The notes: generated by a model from the sequence alone, not told the origin. DNA of 64,000 nucleotides from GCA-003244245 sp036266995 (GCA_036266995.1 DATAWX010000106.1:1-64000); one strand, 5' to 3'; counted from the stretch's first letter, positions 1 to 8,279 are shown. A program made the numbers and translations.

Positions 1-1
1 C

Positions 2-223
2 ACCCACAACTGGCGCGGACGACCACTCGAAACCTACCAAACCATCGTCAACCTCATCGCCAACACCACGACCACCACAGGCCTGACCGTTCGCTGCGAA
101 CTCGACCCCAACCTCTACCCCACTAAAATCAAACTCACCGACCACCAAAAGGAATCGATACCCCTCACCCGACACGAGTTCCATGGAGACTGGAATTACG
201 CCATCGAGCCACGGCATGAATAA
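2..223 (+). mobile_element. 3' end of an ISAzo13-family transposase (cut by window edge)
   Basis: An open frame enters from the left edge and stops with TAA at 221-223. It encodes the C-terminal part of a transposase: NWRGRPLETYQTIVNLI, then TTTTTGLTVRCELD, then LTRHEFHGDWNYAI. From memory this is the conserved tail of ISAzo13-type DDE transposases (NWRGRP..., then HxFHGEWNY near the end). The catalytic core would lie outside the window. The inverted repeat is not resolved, but the 20 bases between the stop and the next gene could hold it. Family assignment is by motif recall, not by a search. Confidence 0.8.
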
Positions 224-243
224 GTTAATTCATTCCGGCTCCT

Positions 244-1027
244 ATGTACGTCTCAGCGGCTTGTACTGCCATAGTTCTTGGCTGGATCCTGCTGGACTCG
301 ATCAGACACAGCCTCCAGGAGCTTAGTCACCTTTCAGAACTTGAAGCCCACGTGCCTCGCCTAATTCGATTCCGTCGACGATTCGAGCAGGTGCAAATAT
401 CAGCAGAAGGTGACGCTCTGATTCGCTACGAGTGCGAAATTGAATCCGCGCAGGGCGCATCGGCGTCTTGGCTGACCTTCCCGATTCTTTGCGGGGCCGA
501 TCCAGATGGTCCCGAATGGCAAAGTTTTTCTATTAAAGAGGTGTCGGTAGACGGCGTTGAGTTCGACCCGGCGTTGGCTCTGACAAAAAAGTCAAGAAGC
601 CGGGTCTTAAACAACCCGAGATTCGAGCACATAGTACTAGAGGAAGGAGCCGTTCGGGTGCCAATATCGCTAGAATCAAACCGGCGTCGGTGCACATTCG
701 TGATAGAAGTGGAAATGCGAGGGTTGTACGCCGCAATCTTGAACGCTGACCTTCAATGAGGACTCCTACTTCGCAGATATAGCTTACATTACCGATGAGA
801 TCAGCGTGCATATTAAAGGCGTCGATACTTTGCGGCTCTTTTGCTCTTCCCGTGCCGATTACCGGGTACAGGCAAGCCAATTCAGCGGAGAATTATTAGA
901 TACGACAGAATCTCATCTTCAATCCGCTGGTTGTAGTATGAGACGTGGCGTGCAGTGGCGGTCGACCAGCGCTAAAATAGGCTATCGATACGAAATTCCT
1001 ATATCCGCGCAGCGGCTCGCAAAATGA
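244..1027 (+). pseudogene. orphan membrane-anchored protein, apparently frameshifted
   Basis: Frame 1 opens at ATG 244 and stops at 757-759 (171 residues). It starts with a hydrophobic segment (YVSAACTAIVLGWILLDSI, residues 2-20), then a charged helical stretch and a domain rich in beta-like segments. A second frame, open from 743 to the TGA at 1025-1027, continues with similar composition (TFNEDSYFADIAYITDEIS...). The simplest reading is one protein of about 260 residues split by a single frameshift between 743 and 757. I do not recognise the family. Base composition is visibly lower in GC than the rest of the window, codon use differs, and transposase remains lie on both sides, so it is probably acquired DNA. 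It may also have lost its true N terminus to the insertion sequence. A short intact protein of 171 residues is the alternative. Confidence 0.5.
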
Positions 1028-1070
1028 GGTCAAGCGTGAAGTGAACAAATCTTTGTAAAATGAAAACTCC

Positions 1071-1482
1071 TCGGTTCAGCCGCGCGGCGTGTGCGACATC
1101 GCCGACGACAGCGCTTGGATCTCGATCGACGCCGACCACGACACCTTAGTCTTCGCAGTAGCAACAATCGAACAACTGTCGCTTCGTGTGGGACCCAGAA
1201 ATATCCGCCCGCGACAGCTTCTCGTCACGGCGACGACGGACGCATCAAACGGGCACCCATTGACTCAAGAAGGATACGAACTCGCCCGGGTGGCGGCGAC
1301 CACCGAACTCGACATACCGTCCGCCCGTGCAAAATCGAGCACAGGCTCTTCTTAGAATCACCCGCGACTGACGAGGGCGACCATAGTAGAAACCTGCCAA
1401 CTATCGTCCGTCAACCTGTCGCCCACACCACCACAACAGGTCACCGCACCGACGTCAACATTAAATCTTATCCCAACGATTG
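1071..1482 (+). mobile_element. decayed ISAzo13-type transposase fossil
   Basis: Reading across frames gives the order of an ISAzo13-type transposase: GVCDIADDSAWISIDADHDT and FAVATI in one frame (from about 1083), LLVTATTDASNG and ELARVAATTELDI, then TVRPCKIEHRLF in another frame. Next comes DNA that aligns by eye with bases 2-140 of this window (the stretch encoding RDW-RGRP, YQTIVN, TTTTG). At least two frame changes, in-frame stops and small indels are present, so it is dead. It is an older copy of the same element type as the fragment at the left edge. The N-terminal half is missing. Confidence 0.75.
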
Positions 1483-1878
1483 GTCTCATGGCGTTTGGTG
1501 CACGCTTGGTGCATTCGCGGCGGGTCAGGAATGATGACTGATCCGTGCGCCCTGCCGGCGCACGCGACGTGGCCGAACACTGCCCTGGGCCAAGAGTGCC
1601 GGACCGCGGCGGGTGTTGGACCGGTGACGCAACGTTGCTAGCATCTGATCTTCAGCCACGTCACACGTGAAACCGAGGTACAGGCTCTCATGGCACTTCA
1701 AGGCATCCTTGGGGACAGCGCACCGACGAACCACTCTGTGCGAGTCGACTGGTTCCGGCAGGAACCCGGCGGCACTACCATCTTCGTCAAACCAGCAGCA
1801 GGTGATGGTGCAGCGCTTCAACCCGTCGCTAAGCACGATGATGCCGCGGTCCCTCACAGCTGACGGTTGTGGCGGTTG
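1483..1878. other. intergenic stretch with no convincing gene
   Basis: About 400 bases between the transposase fossil and the end of modC. Short open frames exist on both strands, including a 57-codon plus-strand frame at 1690-1863, but none has a recognisable domain or a clear ribosome binding site. I see no RNA gene or strong hairpin here. Confidence 0.5.
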
Positions 1879-2982
1879 CTACCGCGGGTTGCGGTCCTGT
1901 GTGGGATTGATGTCGCTCGCCGCCACATGCATGGGGTAGATGGCGACTTCGGCGGCCTTCACCTCCAACCACACCGCGCAACCACTTCGTAGTCCCAGTT
2001 CCACCGCGGCGGCTGGGGTGATGTCGGCCGCCAATCCCGCCGCACCGCGCACCCGGACCATCGTGCCGTTGGGCTCCAGGGCCGCGACTCGGTCTGCGAT
2101 CACATTGTCCGGGTTACCCGTCGGTGGATGGACCTGGACCGCGACCGCGGCGGGGGTGAACACGGCGACTGCGGGAGCGCCCAGGACCGTGGAATCGGTC
2201 AGACCGGCCAGCTCGGTGCCGTCGTCGGCTCCCAACCCGCCTTCCGTCGCGGTACCGGATACCAGGTTCAGCCCGGCCAGGCGCGCCGCGAACGCGCTGC
2301 GCGGCCGGGAGAGCACCTCGCGCGTCCGGCCCTGCTCGACGACACGGCCACCCTCGAGCACCACCACCCGATCCGCGAGCACCAACGCGTCGATGACCTG
2401 ATGGCTGACGACGAGAGCGATCCGGTCAGCCAGCACCTTCTGCAACAGCGACCGCAACGCGGGTGCGAACTCTACGTCCAGCGCGGACAGCGGCTCGTCC
2501 AGCAGCAGCAACTCGGGATCTGACGCCAGCGCTCGGGCCAGCGCGACGCGCTGGGCCTGCCCACCGGACAGCCGCCCTGGGCGGCGGCGCGCGAACTGCG
2601 TCGCGTCCACCTCGGCGAGGTGGTGCCGCGCCACGTCGCGAGCCGCCCGCCGCCGGGTACCGACGGCACGTGGACCGAACGCGACGTTATCCAACACGGA
2701 AAGGTGCGGGAACAGCAGCGGCTGCTGTGCCAGCAAGCCGATACGCCTGCGATGCGGCGCCAGCGCCAACCCGGCGGCAGTGTCGGTGAGCACCCGGTCG
2801 TCGAGCACGATCCGTCCACGGTCCGGGCGCAGCAGTCCCGCGATCGCGGCGAGCAGGGTGGATTTGCCGGAACCGTTGCGTCCCAGCACCGCGACCACCT
2901 CTCCGGGCGCCACCCGCACGGTCGCGTCCAGGGTGAACTCGCCGCGGCGTACGACGACCTCGGCGTACAGCCCCGCGCTCAC
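1879..2982 (-). CDS. modC: molybdate ABC transporter ATP-binding protein ModC
   Basis: The 367-residue ATPase energises molybdate import on the cytoplasmic face of the membrane. Visible motifs: Walker A GRNGSGKST (about residues 34-42), ABC signature LSGGQAQR, Walker B LLLLDEPLSALD, and the switch histidine in VVSHQ. The C-terminal 120 residues form a TOBE-like extension, as in ModC, which usually binds oxyanion or interacts with the permease. The GTG start overlaps the modB stop (GTGA), so translation is probably coupled. It is the last gene of a regulator-modA-modB-modC operon. ATPases of this class also serve sulfate or thiosulfate transporters; the ModA and TOBE-regulator partners and nearby cofactor genes favour molybdate. 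Confidence 0.92.
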   Translation of the reverse strand: MSAGLYAEVVVRRGEFTLDATVRVAPGEVVAVLGRNGSGKSTLLAAIAGLLRPDRGRIVLDDRVLTDTAAGLALAPHRRRIGLLAQQPLLFPHLSVLDNVAFGPRAVGTRRRAARDVARHHLAEVDATQFARRRPGRLSGGQAQRVALARALASDPELLLLDEPLSALDVEFAPALRSLLQKVLADRIALVVSHQVIDALVLADRVVVLEGGRVVEQGRTREVLSRPRSAFAARLAGLNLVSGTATEGGLGADDGTELAGLTDSTVLGAPAVAVFTPAAVAVQVHPPTGNPDNVIADRVAALEPNGTMVRVRGAAGLAADITPAAAVELGLRSGCAVWLEVKAAEVAIYPMHVAASDINPTQDRNPR

Positions 2983-3791
2983 CGCAAACCCGGCAGGGAA
3001 CGCGGCCGCCCCACGACAATCACCACGATCGCCACCACGACGAGCACCAACGACAGCGCGATCGCGCCGTCAGGATCCACCTCGCGCTCCAGGTAGATTT
3101 CCAGCGGCAGCGTCCTGGTCACCCCCTGCAGGCTGCCCGCGAAGGCGATGGTGGCACCGAACTCTCCCAGACAGCGGGCGAAGCTCAGAACCGTGCCGGA
3201 GCCCAGCCCGGGCAACACCAACGGGACCGTGATGCGGCGCAGCACCGTCAACGGTGTCGCGCCGAGTGTCGCCGCGATCGACTCGTAGCGCTCCCCGCCG
3301 GTCCGCAGCGCCCCCTCCAGGCTCACCACCAGAAACGGCATCGCCACGAAGGTCTGCGCCAGGACCACCGCAGCGGTGGTGAACGGAACGCGCACACCGA
3401 ACGCCACGTCCAGGGCATACCCAGCGAACCCGCTGATCCCCAGCAGGTAGAGCAGCGCAAGCCCGCCGACCACCGGCGGCAGTACCAGCGGTAGCAGCAC
3501 CACCGAGCGCAGGAACCGCAGACCGGGGACCGCTCCGCGGGCCAGCACCACCGCCAGCGGACCGCCGAACATCACGCACAGCAGGGTGGAGACCGTCGCG
3601 GTGCGCAGCGAGAGCCCCAGCGCGGACAGCGCGGACTCGCTGGTGACCAGCGCGCCGAACCGGGACCAGGGCGCCCGCACGACCAGCCCGATCACTGGCA
3701 GCACGATCAGCCCGAGCGCCACCAGCGCGGGCAGCCAGAGCACACCGGGGAGTCCGGTGCGGACAGTGTGCGGATCCCTGGTCTGGCTCAC
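2979..3791 (-). CDS. modB: molybdate ABC transporter permease ModB
   Basis: A 270-residue integral membrane protein with about six hydrophobic segments (for example LPALVALGLIVLPVIGLVV near residue 20 and the last one at 245-262). It carries the EAA loop that docks on the ATPase: EGALRTGGERYESIAATLG followed by LPGLGSG. It forms the membrane channel of the ModABC importer. It lies 30 bases downstream of modA and overlaps modC by four bases, so the three are one transcription unit. Length is normal for ModB; CysT/CysW sulfate permeases are the main alternative. Confidence 0.92.
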   Translation of the reverse strand: MSQTRDPHTVRTGLPGVLWLPALVALGLIVLPVIGLVVRAPWSRFGALVTSESALSALGLSLRTATVSTLLCVMFGGPLAVVLARGAVPGLRFLRSVVLLPLVLPPVVGGLALLYLLGISGFAGYALDVAFGVRVPFTTAAVVLAQTFVAMPFLVVSLEGALRTGGERYESIAATLGATPLTVLRRITVPLVLPGLGSGTVLSFARCLGEFGATIAFAGSLQGVTRTLPLEIYLEREVDPDGAIALSLVLVVVAIVVIVVGRPRSLPGLR

Positions 3792-3821
3792 CTCGGGTTC
3801 GCAGTCGCGGGGCGACTTAGG

Positions 3822-4574
3822 TCACGCGGGACCGAAGCCGGCGGCAGCGAACTGTTGCTGGGCGGCGGGGCCTCGGACGAACGCCACGAATGCCTGCGCG
3901 AGCCGGGCGTGTGGGGCGTTGTTGATCGCGACGATGGGGTAGGTGTTGACGGCTTGGCTGGCCTCCGGGAAATCAATCTCCTGCACTTTCCCTGCGGCGC
4001 TACGCGCGTCGGTGACATAGACGACGCCGGCATCGGCGTCCCTGGACTCAACCTTCGACAGCACCGACAGCACGTCCTGCTCCTCGCTGGCCGGGCTGAG
4101 CTTGATCTTGGTCAGTTGCTCGATCTTCGTGGTGGCCGCGCCACACGGCACTTGTGGGGCCGCCACCACCTCGGTGACGTCCGGTTTGGCCAGATCGGCG
4201 AATGAGTGAATTGACTTCGGGTTGCCCGGGGGCACCACCATGGTGAGCACGTTGCTGACGAAGGGCACCGGTGTGCCAGCGGCCTTCCCCTTGTCCTGTA
4301 CCACATTCATCTGGGTGTCGTTGGCGGAAGCGAAAACGTCGGCGGGCGCACCGTTGACGATCTGTTGGGCCAAATCGTCCGAGCCTCCGAAACTGAACCG
4401 CAGGTCAGCGTCGGGGTTGGCGGCCTCGAACTGCGGTTTCAACGTGGTGAACACAGCTTTAAGGGACGCTCCAGCCAACACGGTGACCGGTATCCGGGCC
4501 TGGGCGGCCGGGGCCCCACCGCAGCCGGCGAGCGCCAGCACAGTTATTAGGACTACGGTTAGCCGCCGTGTCAT
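3822..4574 (-). CDS. modA: molybdate-binding lipoprotein ModA
   Basis: A 250-residue extracytoplasmic solute-binding protein that captures molybdate for ModBC. The N terminus is a lipoprotein signal peptide: MTRR, a hydrophobic run, then lipobox LAGC with cysteine 18 as the lipidated residue. The mature part shows the ModA pattern: LAGASLKAVF near the start, FSFGGSDDLAQQI, GAPADVFASAND, and VVYVTDARSA in the second lobe. ATG 4574 overlaps the stop of the upstream regulator (ATGA), showing an operon. Ligand choice between molybdate and tungstate cannot be read from the sequence. Confidence 0.94.
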   Translation of the reverse strand: MTRRLTVVLITVLALAGCGGAPAAQARIPVTVLAGASLKAVFTTLKPQFEAANPDADLRFSFGGSDDLAQQIVNGAPADVFASANDTQMNVVQDKGKAAGTPVPFVSNVLTMVVPPGNPKSIHSFADLAKPDVTEVVAAPQVPCGAATTKIEQLTKIKLSPASEEQDVLSVLSKVESRDADAGVVYVTDARSAAGKVQEIDFPEASQAVNTYPIVAINNAPHARLAQAFVAFVRGPAAQQQFAAAGFGPA

Positions 4575-4975
4575 GCACGGCCTGCCGGGGTCTCGACCAT
4601 GACTTGGGTTGACTTCACGACAGCCACCGCCAGTACCCCAGGCACGAGCCCCAGTTCCCGTACCGCCTCGCTACTCATCAGTGAAACAACCCGGTGTGGT
4701 CCGCACTGGATCTCCACCTGAGCCATCACCCGGTCCGCGATCACTTCGGTGACCAACCCGACGAACCGGTTGCGTGCCGATCGGTCCACTACCGATGGGT
4801 CTGGTGTGGCGTGCGCCTGCGACTTGGCGAACGCCGCCAGTTCCACACCATCCACAGCCTTGCGGCCACCGGCGTCCCGAATCGCGGTCAGTTGCCCCGA
4901 ATCCGCCCATCGCCGAACGGTGTCGTCACTTACTCCGAACAGTTCAGCGACCTCTGACATCCGATAGTGCGGCAC
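4571..4975 (-). CDS. HTH-TOBE molybdate-responsive regulator
   Basis: A 134-residue protein with a MerR/excisionase-like helix-turn-helix (MSEVAELFGVSDDTVRRWAD, residues 6-25) and a TOBE/Mop-type oxyanion-binding domain (about 62-130, NRFVGLVTEVIADRVMAQVE to VAVAVVKSTQVMVETP). By family and position it is the likely molybdate sensor that controls this mod operon, a small functional analogue of ModE. The chosen start is GTG 4975, 13 bases after a GGAGG; the ATG at 4960 is the alternative. Longer upstream readings have no support. Its stop overlaps the modA start. The regulatory role is inferred. Confidence 0.85.
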   Translation of the reverse strand: MPHYRMSEVAELFGVSDDTVRRWADSGQLTAIRDAGGRKAVDGVELAAFAKSQAHATPDPSVVDRSARNRFVGLVTEVIADRVMAQVEIQCGPHRVVSLMSSEAVRELGLVPGVLAVAVVKSTQVMVETPAGRA

Positions 4976-5414
4976 ATCAGAAACAATACCTCCGCAAGTA
5001 CGGTAACGAAAGCTGCCCGGCCCTGCCGTGCTGTTGACCAGGCGTGTCCCGGCGCACGCGTGCGCAGCGCCGGCATGTTGCCCACTGTGTTGCGCTACCG
5101 CTTGGGAAGAAGTCCGATATATCCTTAATCGCAGTTGCGGATTTTGTGGCCTATACCAACCGCATTTGCGGAGCAATGGCCGACGATGGAAGCGTCAGCA
5201 TCGTGAGATACCCCCAGTAGGCCGCATCGTCCGGCGTCGAGCCGGTGTGCGCGATAAGTCCGGTTTTACCGGCCACGAGTCGTCACTGCGCCGGGCCTGC
5301 GAGCAGGTCGTGAGCTATGCTTTCCTGTGTTGCTCCAGTGTGGGTGAACCAGATTGCGGGGATGAATGCGCATTGGAGCCGGTCGTGGGATTGGAAGAGG
5401 ATCGGAGGCTCACT
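4976..5414. other. divergent control region between mod operon and moaD
   Basis: About 440 bases with no convincing gene. It holds a perfect 8-base palindrome GATATATC at 5116-5123, in the most AT-rich stretch of the region (TCCGATATATCCTTAATCG), and an inverted repeat CCGGT-TTT-ACCGG at 5260-5272. Either could be a regulator site for the mod operon (minus strand) or moaD (plus strand). I could not fold a molybdenum-cofactor riboswitch by eye. Confidence 0.4.
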
Positions 5415-5663
5415 GTGGTGACCGTGCGGTACTTCGCGGCGGCGCGCGCCGCCGCTGGGCTGCCCAGCGAGAGTGTCGACATCGGTGAGGACGCTACCGT
5501 GGCCGACGCACTGGACGCGATCACCGCTCGGCATGGAGTAGCACTGCACAAGGTGTTGGGCGCTTGCAGCTTCCTGGTCGATTCGGTCGCCGTACGTGAC
5601 CGCACTATGCCGCTGCGACCCGGTGCCGAGCTCGATGTATTGCCGCCGTTCGCGGGCGGCTGA
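5415..5663 (+). CDS. moaD: molybdopterin synthase small subunit MoaD
   Basis: An 82-residue ubiquitin-like sulfur carrier. It ends in the diagnostic Gly-Gly (LPPFAGG), which is thiocarboxylated and gives sulfur to precursor Z in the MoaD-MoaE complex. VRYFAAARAAAGLPSE at the start and LRPGAELDVLPPFAGG at the end are typical. I chose GTG 5415 because GGAGG at 5404-5408 lies six bases upstream; GTG 5418 is equally possible. A long upstream in-frame extension is not credible. Its partner MoaE is encoded convergently as part of the fusion gene 40 bases away. Confidence 0.92.
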   Translation: MVTVRYFAAARAAAGLPSESVDIGEDATVADALDAITARHGVALHKVLGACSFLVDSVAVRDRTMPLRPGAELDVLPPFAGG

Positions 5664-5702
5664 CCTCCCGCGACTGAACTCCCCGACGATGCCGGGACAA
5701 TC

Positions 5703-6692
5703 TCACGGACTGTTGACCCATTCTTCCGAACCGTCGGATAGTTCTTGCCTCTTCCAGATCGGCAGCTGCAGCTTCACCTCGTCGATCAGTTCCGCGCACG
5801 CTGCGAAAGCCTCCGCCCGGTGCGCCGCCGACACGGCACAGACAATTGCAGAATCGCCGATCGCCAGCGATCCGATACGGTGACTGACAGCCAGCGCGTA
5901 GACCTTCGGGTGCGTCGCGGCGACTTGAGCCGCGACGCGCGCGATCACGTCGCCGGCATCGGGATGGCTGGAGTACTCCAATGCGCGCACCCCCCGGCCG
6001 CCGTCATGGTCACGGACCACGCCAGAAAAGCTCACCACTGCGCCAGCGGTCGAGCGGGAGACCATGCGGGCGTGCGCCTCGACGTCGAGTGGATCCTCAG
6101 TGACAACCGCGTGAAGCACGACAGCCGAGGCTGCGGGCGCCGCCACGTTTTCTCCGTGACCGGGTCCGGGTGTGGGTCCGGGAACTGACGGTTCCCCGGT
6201 TCCGCTGCCGACATGGTCCGCGCCGTGCAGCTGCTCAATGGCGTGATCAAGCACCTGGTCGAGGACCGCCAGACCGTCACGGACCCCGCCGGTAGAGCCC
6301 GGCAAGTTGACCACCAGAGTGCGGCCGGCCACCCCTGCCAGCCCGCGGGAGAGCACCGCCGTGGGTACCTTAGGAAGCCCGGCCGAGCGGATGGCGTCCG
6401 CCAATCCGGGCAACCGCCGATCCAGCAACGGCTCAGTGGCCTCCGGGGTGCGGTCGGTGGGACTGATGCCGGTGCCGCCGGTAGTCAGCACGACGTCGAC
6501 CGCGGCCGTCACCGCCGTCGCGACCGCGTCACGCACCGGCGAGCCATCAGGCACTACCACGGGATCCGGGGTCTGATAACCACGCTCGCACAGCCAGTCG
6601 ACGATGACTGGTCCGGTGCGGTCGGCGTACACCCCGGCGGCCGCGCGGTTGGAAGCCACCACCACCACGGCCCGACGGGTCGTTTTTGTCAC
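5703..6692 (-). CDS. fused MogA/MoaB-MoaE molybdenum cofactor protein
   Basis: A 329-residue fusion. Residues 1-160 are a MogA/MoaB-type molybdopterin adenylyltransferase (RRAVVVVASNRAAAG, then TTGGTGISPTDRTPEAT, then VVNLPGSTGGVRDGL). A Pro/Gly-rich linker (about 165-195) leads to a complete MoaE domain, the large subunit of molybdopterin synthase: FSGVVRDHDGGRGVRALEY, HRIGSLAIGDSAI, and IDEVKLQLPIWKRQ with the two family lysines. The two domains act at consecutive steps, sulfur insertion and adenylylation. GTG 6692 overlaps the moaC stop (GTGA) behind AGGAGG, so the longer upstream reading is rejected. In Mycobacterium tuberculosis, from memory, mog and moaE2 are separate adjacent genes after moaC2. 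Confidence 0.93.
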   Translation of the reverse strand: MTKTTRRAVVVVASNRAAAGVYADRTGPVIVDWLCERGYQTPDPVVVPDGSPVRDAVATAVTAAVDVVLTTGGTGISPTDRTPEATEPLLDRRLPGLADAIRSAGLPKVPTAVLSRGLAGVAGRTLVVNLPGSTGGVRDGLAVLDQVLDHAIEQLHGADHVGSGTGEPSVPGPTPGPGHGENVAAPAASAVVLHAVVTEDPLDVEAHARMVSRSTAGAVVSFSGVVRDHDGGRGVRALEYSSHPDAGDVIARVAAQVAATHPKVYALAVSHRIGSLAIGDSAIVCAVSAAHRAEAFAACAELIDEVKLQLPIWKRQELSDGSEEWVNSP

Positions 6693-7195
6693 CGGTCCTC
6701 CTGAGCTAATTCGACGGTTGGCCGGCTCCACAACCCGGTCTTGCCGCCTGACTTGCGTTCAACCCGCACCGCGTCGAGTACGGCGGCGGGGTCAACCGCC
6801 TTAACCATGTCGTGTAACGCGAGCCCGGCAACCGCGACCGCGGTGAGCGCCTCCATCTCCACGCCCGTACGGTCGGTAGTGCGCACCGTGGCGGTGATCT
6901 GGACCTCGCAACCCATGGTGTGCAGGTCCACGGTCACCCCAGTCAGCGACAATGGATGACAGAGTGGAATCAGCTCAGGCGTTCGCTTGGCCGCCATGAT
7001 GCCTGCGATGCGCGCGGTGGCGAGTGCGTCGCCTTTGGGTAGTTGTTCGGCGCGCAGCAACCGTACTACCTCCTCGGTGGTGCGAAAGACACCGGAGGCG
7101 ACCGCCTCTCGCGCGGAGGTCTGCTTGTCTGAGACGTCGACCATCCGAGCCGCGCCACGGTCATCCACATGGGTCAGTCGATTCTCAGAGCTCAC
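6689..7195 (-). CDS. moaC: cyclic pyranopterin monophosphate synthase MoaC
   Basis: A 168-residue enzyme that, after MoaA, forms cyclic pyranopterin monophosphate, the first stable precursor of the molybdenum cofactor. Family motifs: MVDVSDK near the start, LIPLCHPLSLTGV, and DRTGVEMEALTAV followed by LHDMVKAVD, with the catalytic Asp and Lys. I chose GTG 7195 (then SSENRLTHVDDRGAARMVDV), which gives the normal length; upstream codons are Arg-rich and not family-like. It is the first gene of a two-gene unit with the MogA-MoaE fusion. moaA is not in this window. Confidence 0.94.
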   Translation of the reverse strand: MSSENRLTHVDDRGAARMVDVSDKQTSAREAVASGVFRTTEEVVRLLRAEQLPKGDALATARIAGIMAAKRTPELIPLCHPLSLTGVTVDLHTMGCEVQITATVRTTDRTGVEMEALTAVAVAGLALHDMVKAVDPAAVLDAVRVERKSGGKTGLWSRPTVELAQEDR

Positions 7196-7357
7196 GCAGC
7201 CAATCCTACGGCCGGAACCCCTCGGCGACTTGCCTCGCCGAACCGAAGGCACCCCGGGCGATGCGGTGCCGCACAGATCGGCAATCCGGCGCCACGAGTT
7301 GGTAGCTGTTGACAGCCTTCCCGGAGAGGGTTGGCGGTACTTGAAGGGCGGCCAATG

Positions 7358-7396
7358 CCGGAGGGGCTGGCACGAGATGCGTGCCAGCCCCTCCGG
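7358..7396 (-). terminator. strong hairpin downstream of the secreted-protein gene
   Basis: Perfect 16-bp stem, 7358-7373 paired with 7381-7396, extendable to 17 bp over a five-base loop. It lies 16 bases after the stop of the minus-strand gene at 7412. There is no T-run, as is common in actinobacteria. Confidence 0.8.
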
Positions 7397-7411
7397 GATG
7401 TGTCGGTCAGA

Positions 7412-8260
7412 TCAGTGGGTGACCGGCAGGTGTGCCTCGACAGGCTGTGGTGGCGGGGCCTCTTCCTTCGGGCCCTGGTTGTTCTCGTGGTGCTCTTCAC
7501 GGCAGCTCGCGGAAGAGATCACGATCTCCTCCAGCGCGTCACCGTCGCCCCTGGCGGTAAGACCCGGGTTGCTCACCTTGAGCGCACCAAGCAGATCTGT
7601 GACCGTGACAGGCCCTGACGGCGTCGCCGACTTGGCATGTGCAGCCTGCAGCTGCTCCATGGTCGGGACCGTCATCTTGCTAGACGCGAGGCTCTTGAAA
7701 AGGTCGAGATCCTTCTGCGAGAGCGCTGCCTTGTGCCTGTCGCCGGGTAGCAGCGAGACGACCGCCGCGTCGACCGTGAGCTTGTCATGGTCCCGACGCT
7801 GCCGGTTGAACTCGACCTTCACCACCGGCGACAGGTCCAGCTCCTGACCTGCATATGGCGACCCCGTCTTCTCGCTGTCGCCGTCGGTGCCGATGATCGA
7901 AGATTCACCGTGGCCGTTCTCGCAGGTTGCCTCAAGAACCCTCAGACGCAGGCCGAGGATGTTCACCTTGAGAGCCGTCGCCTTGGACCGATTGTGCTCG
8001 GCGTCGACCTTGAGCAGCGCGATGTAGATGCCATTGGAGTTGCGCCCGGGCACCTCCAGCAGCGCCTTCTGGTCGTCGGGCGGAGCTTCCACCCGAGGAG
8101 TCGGCGCGATGGGCAGCAAACCTTCCGCAGCGAGTCCGAATGCCGAGGCGGTGGGCTCTTCGCCAGCGGAGCCGGGCAGTGTCCCCAGCAGCAGGGCCGC
8201 GACGGCGGTGGCAGCACCGACGCTGGCAGCACTGACGCCCGCGAGCTTCCTACTGTTCAC
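7412..8260 (-). CDS. secreted actinobacterial protein of unknown function
   Basis: 282 residues with a clear signal peptide (MNSRK, hydrophobic stretch to about residue 28, then GSAGEEPTASAFG). The mature part contains SAFGLAAEG, later ICALL-like beta segments, a central Cys in VLEATCENGHGESS, and a second Cys close to the C terminus (SSASCREEHHE), which could form a disulfide. The tail is rich in Pro, Glu and His. The start of the mature region resembles secreted choice-of-anchor-type actinomycete proteins with a SAFGL-A motif, but I cannot name the family with confidence. It follows the L,D-transpeptidase gene by 19 bases and is closed by a strong terminator, so the two are probably cotranscribed and may act together at the cell wall. 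Confidence 0.8.
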   Translation of the reverse strand: MNSRKLAGVSAASVGAATAVAALLLGTLPGSAGEEPTASAFGLAAEGLLPIAPTPRVEAPPDDQKALLEVPGRNSNGIYIALLKVDAEHNRSKATALKVNILGLRLRVLEATCENGHGESSIIGTDGDSEKTGSPYAGQELDLSPVVKVEFNRQRRDHDKLTVDAAVVSLLPGDRHKAALSQKDLDLFKSLASSKMTVPTMEQLQAAHAKSATPSGPVTVTDLLGALKVSNPGLTARGDGDALEEIVISSASCREEHHENNQGPKEEAPPPQPVEAHLPVTH

Positions 8261-8279
8261 ATGCTGTCCTTTCGTTCGT

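Noticed and set aside
1667..1939. Open frames on both strands at 1.5-1.9 kb, including a natural-looking 57-codon plus-strand frame (1690-1863)
   Set aside because: No domain, no clear ribosome binding site, and equally long frames on the opposite strand; not enough to call a gene.
3586..4602. Long plus-strand frames across modB and modA
   Set aside because: They are antisense shadows of genes with clear motifs on the minus strand and have no family-like sequence.
4976..5414. Molybdenum cofactor riboswitch upstream of moaD
   Set aside because: I could not build the conserved fold by eye; a covariance-model search would decide it.
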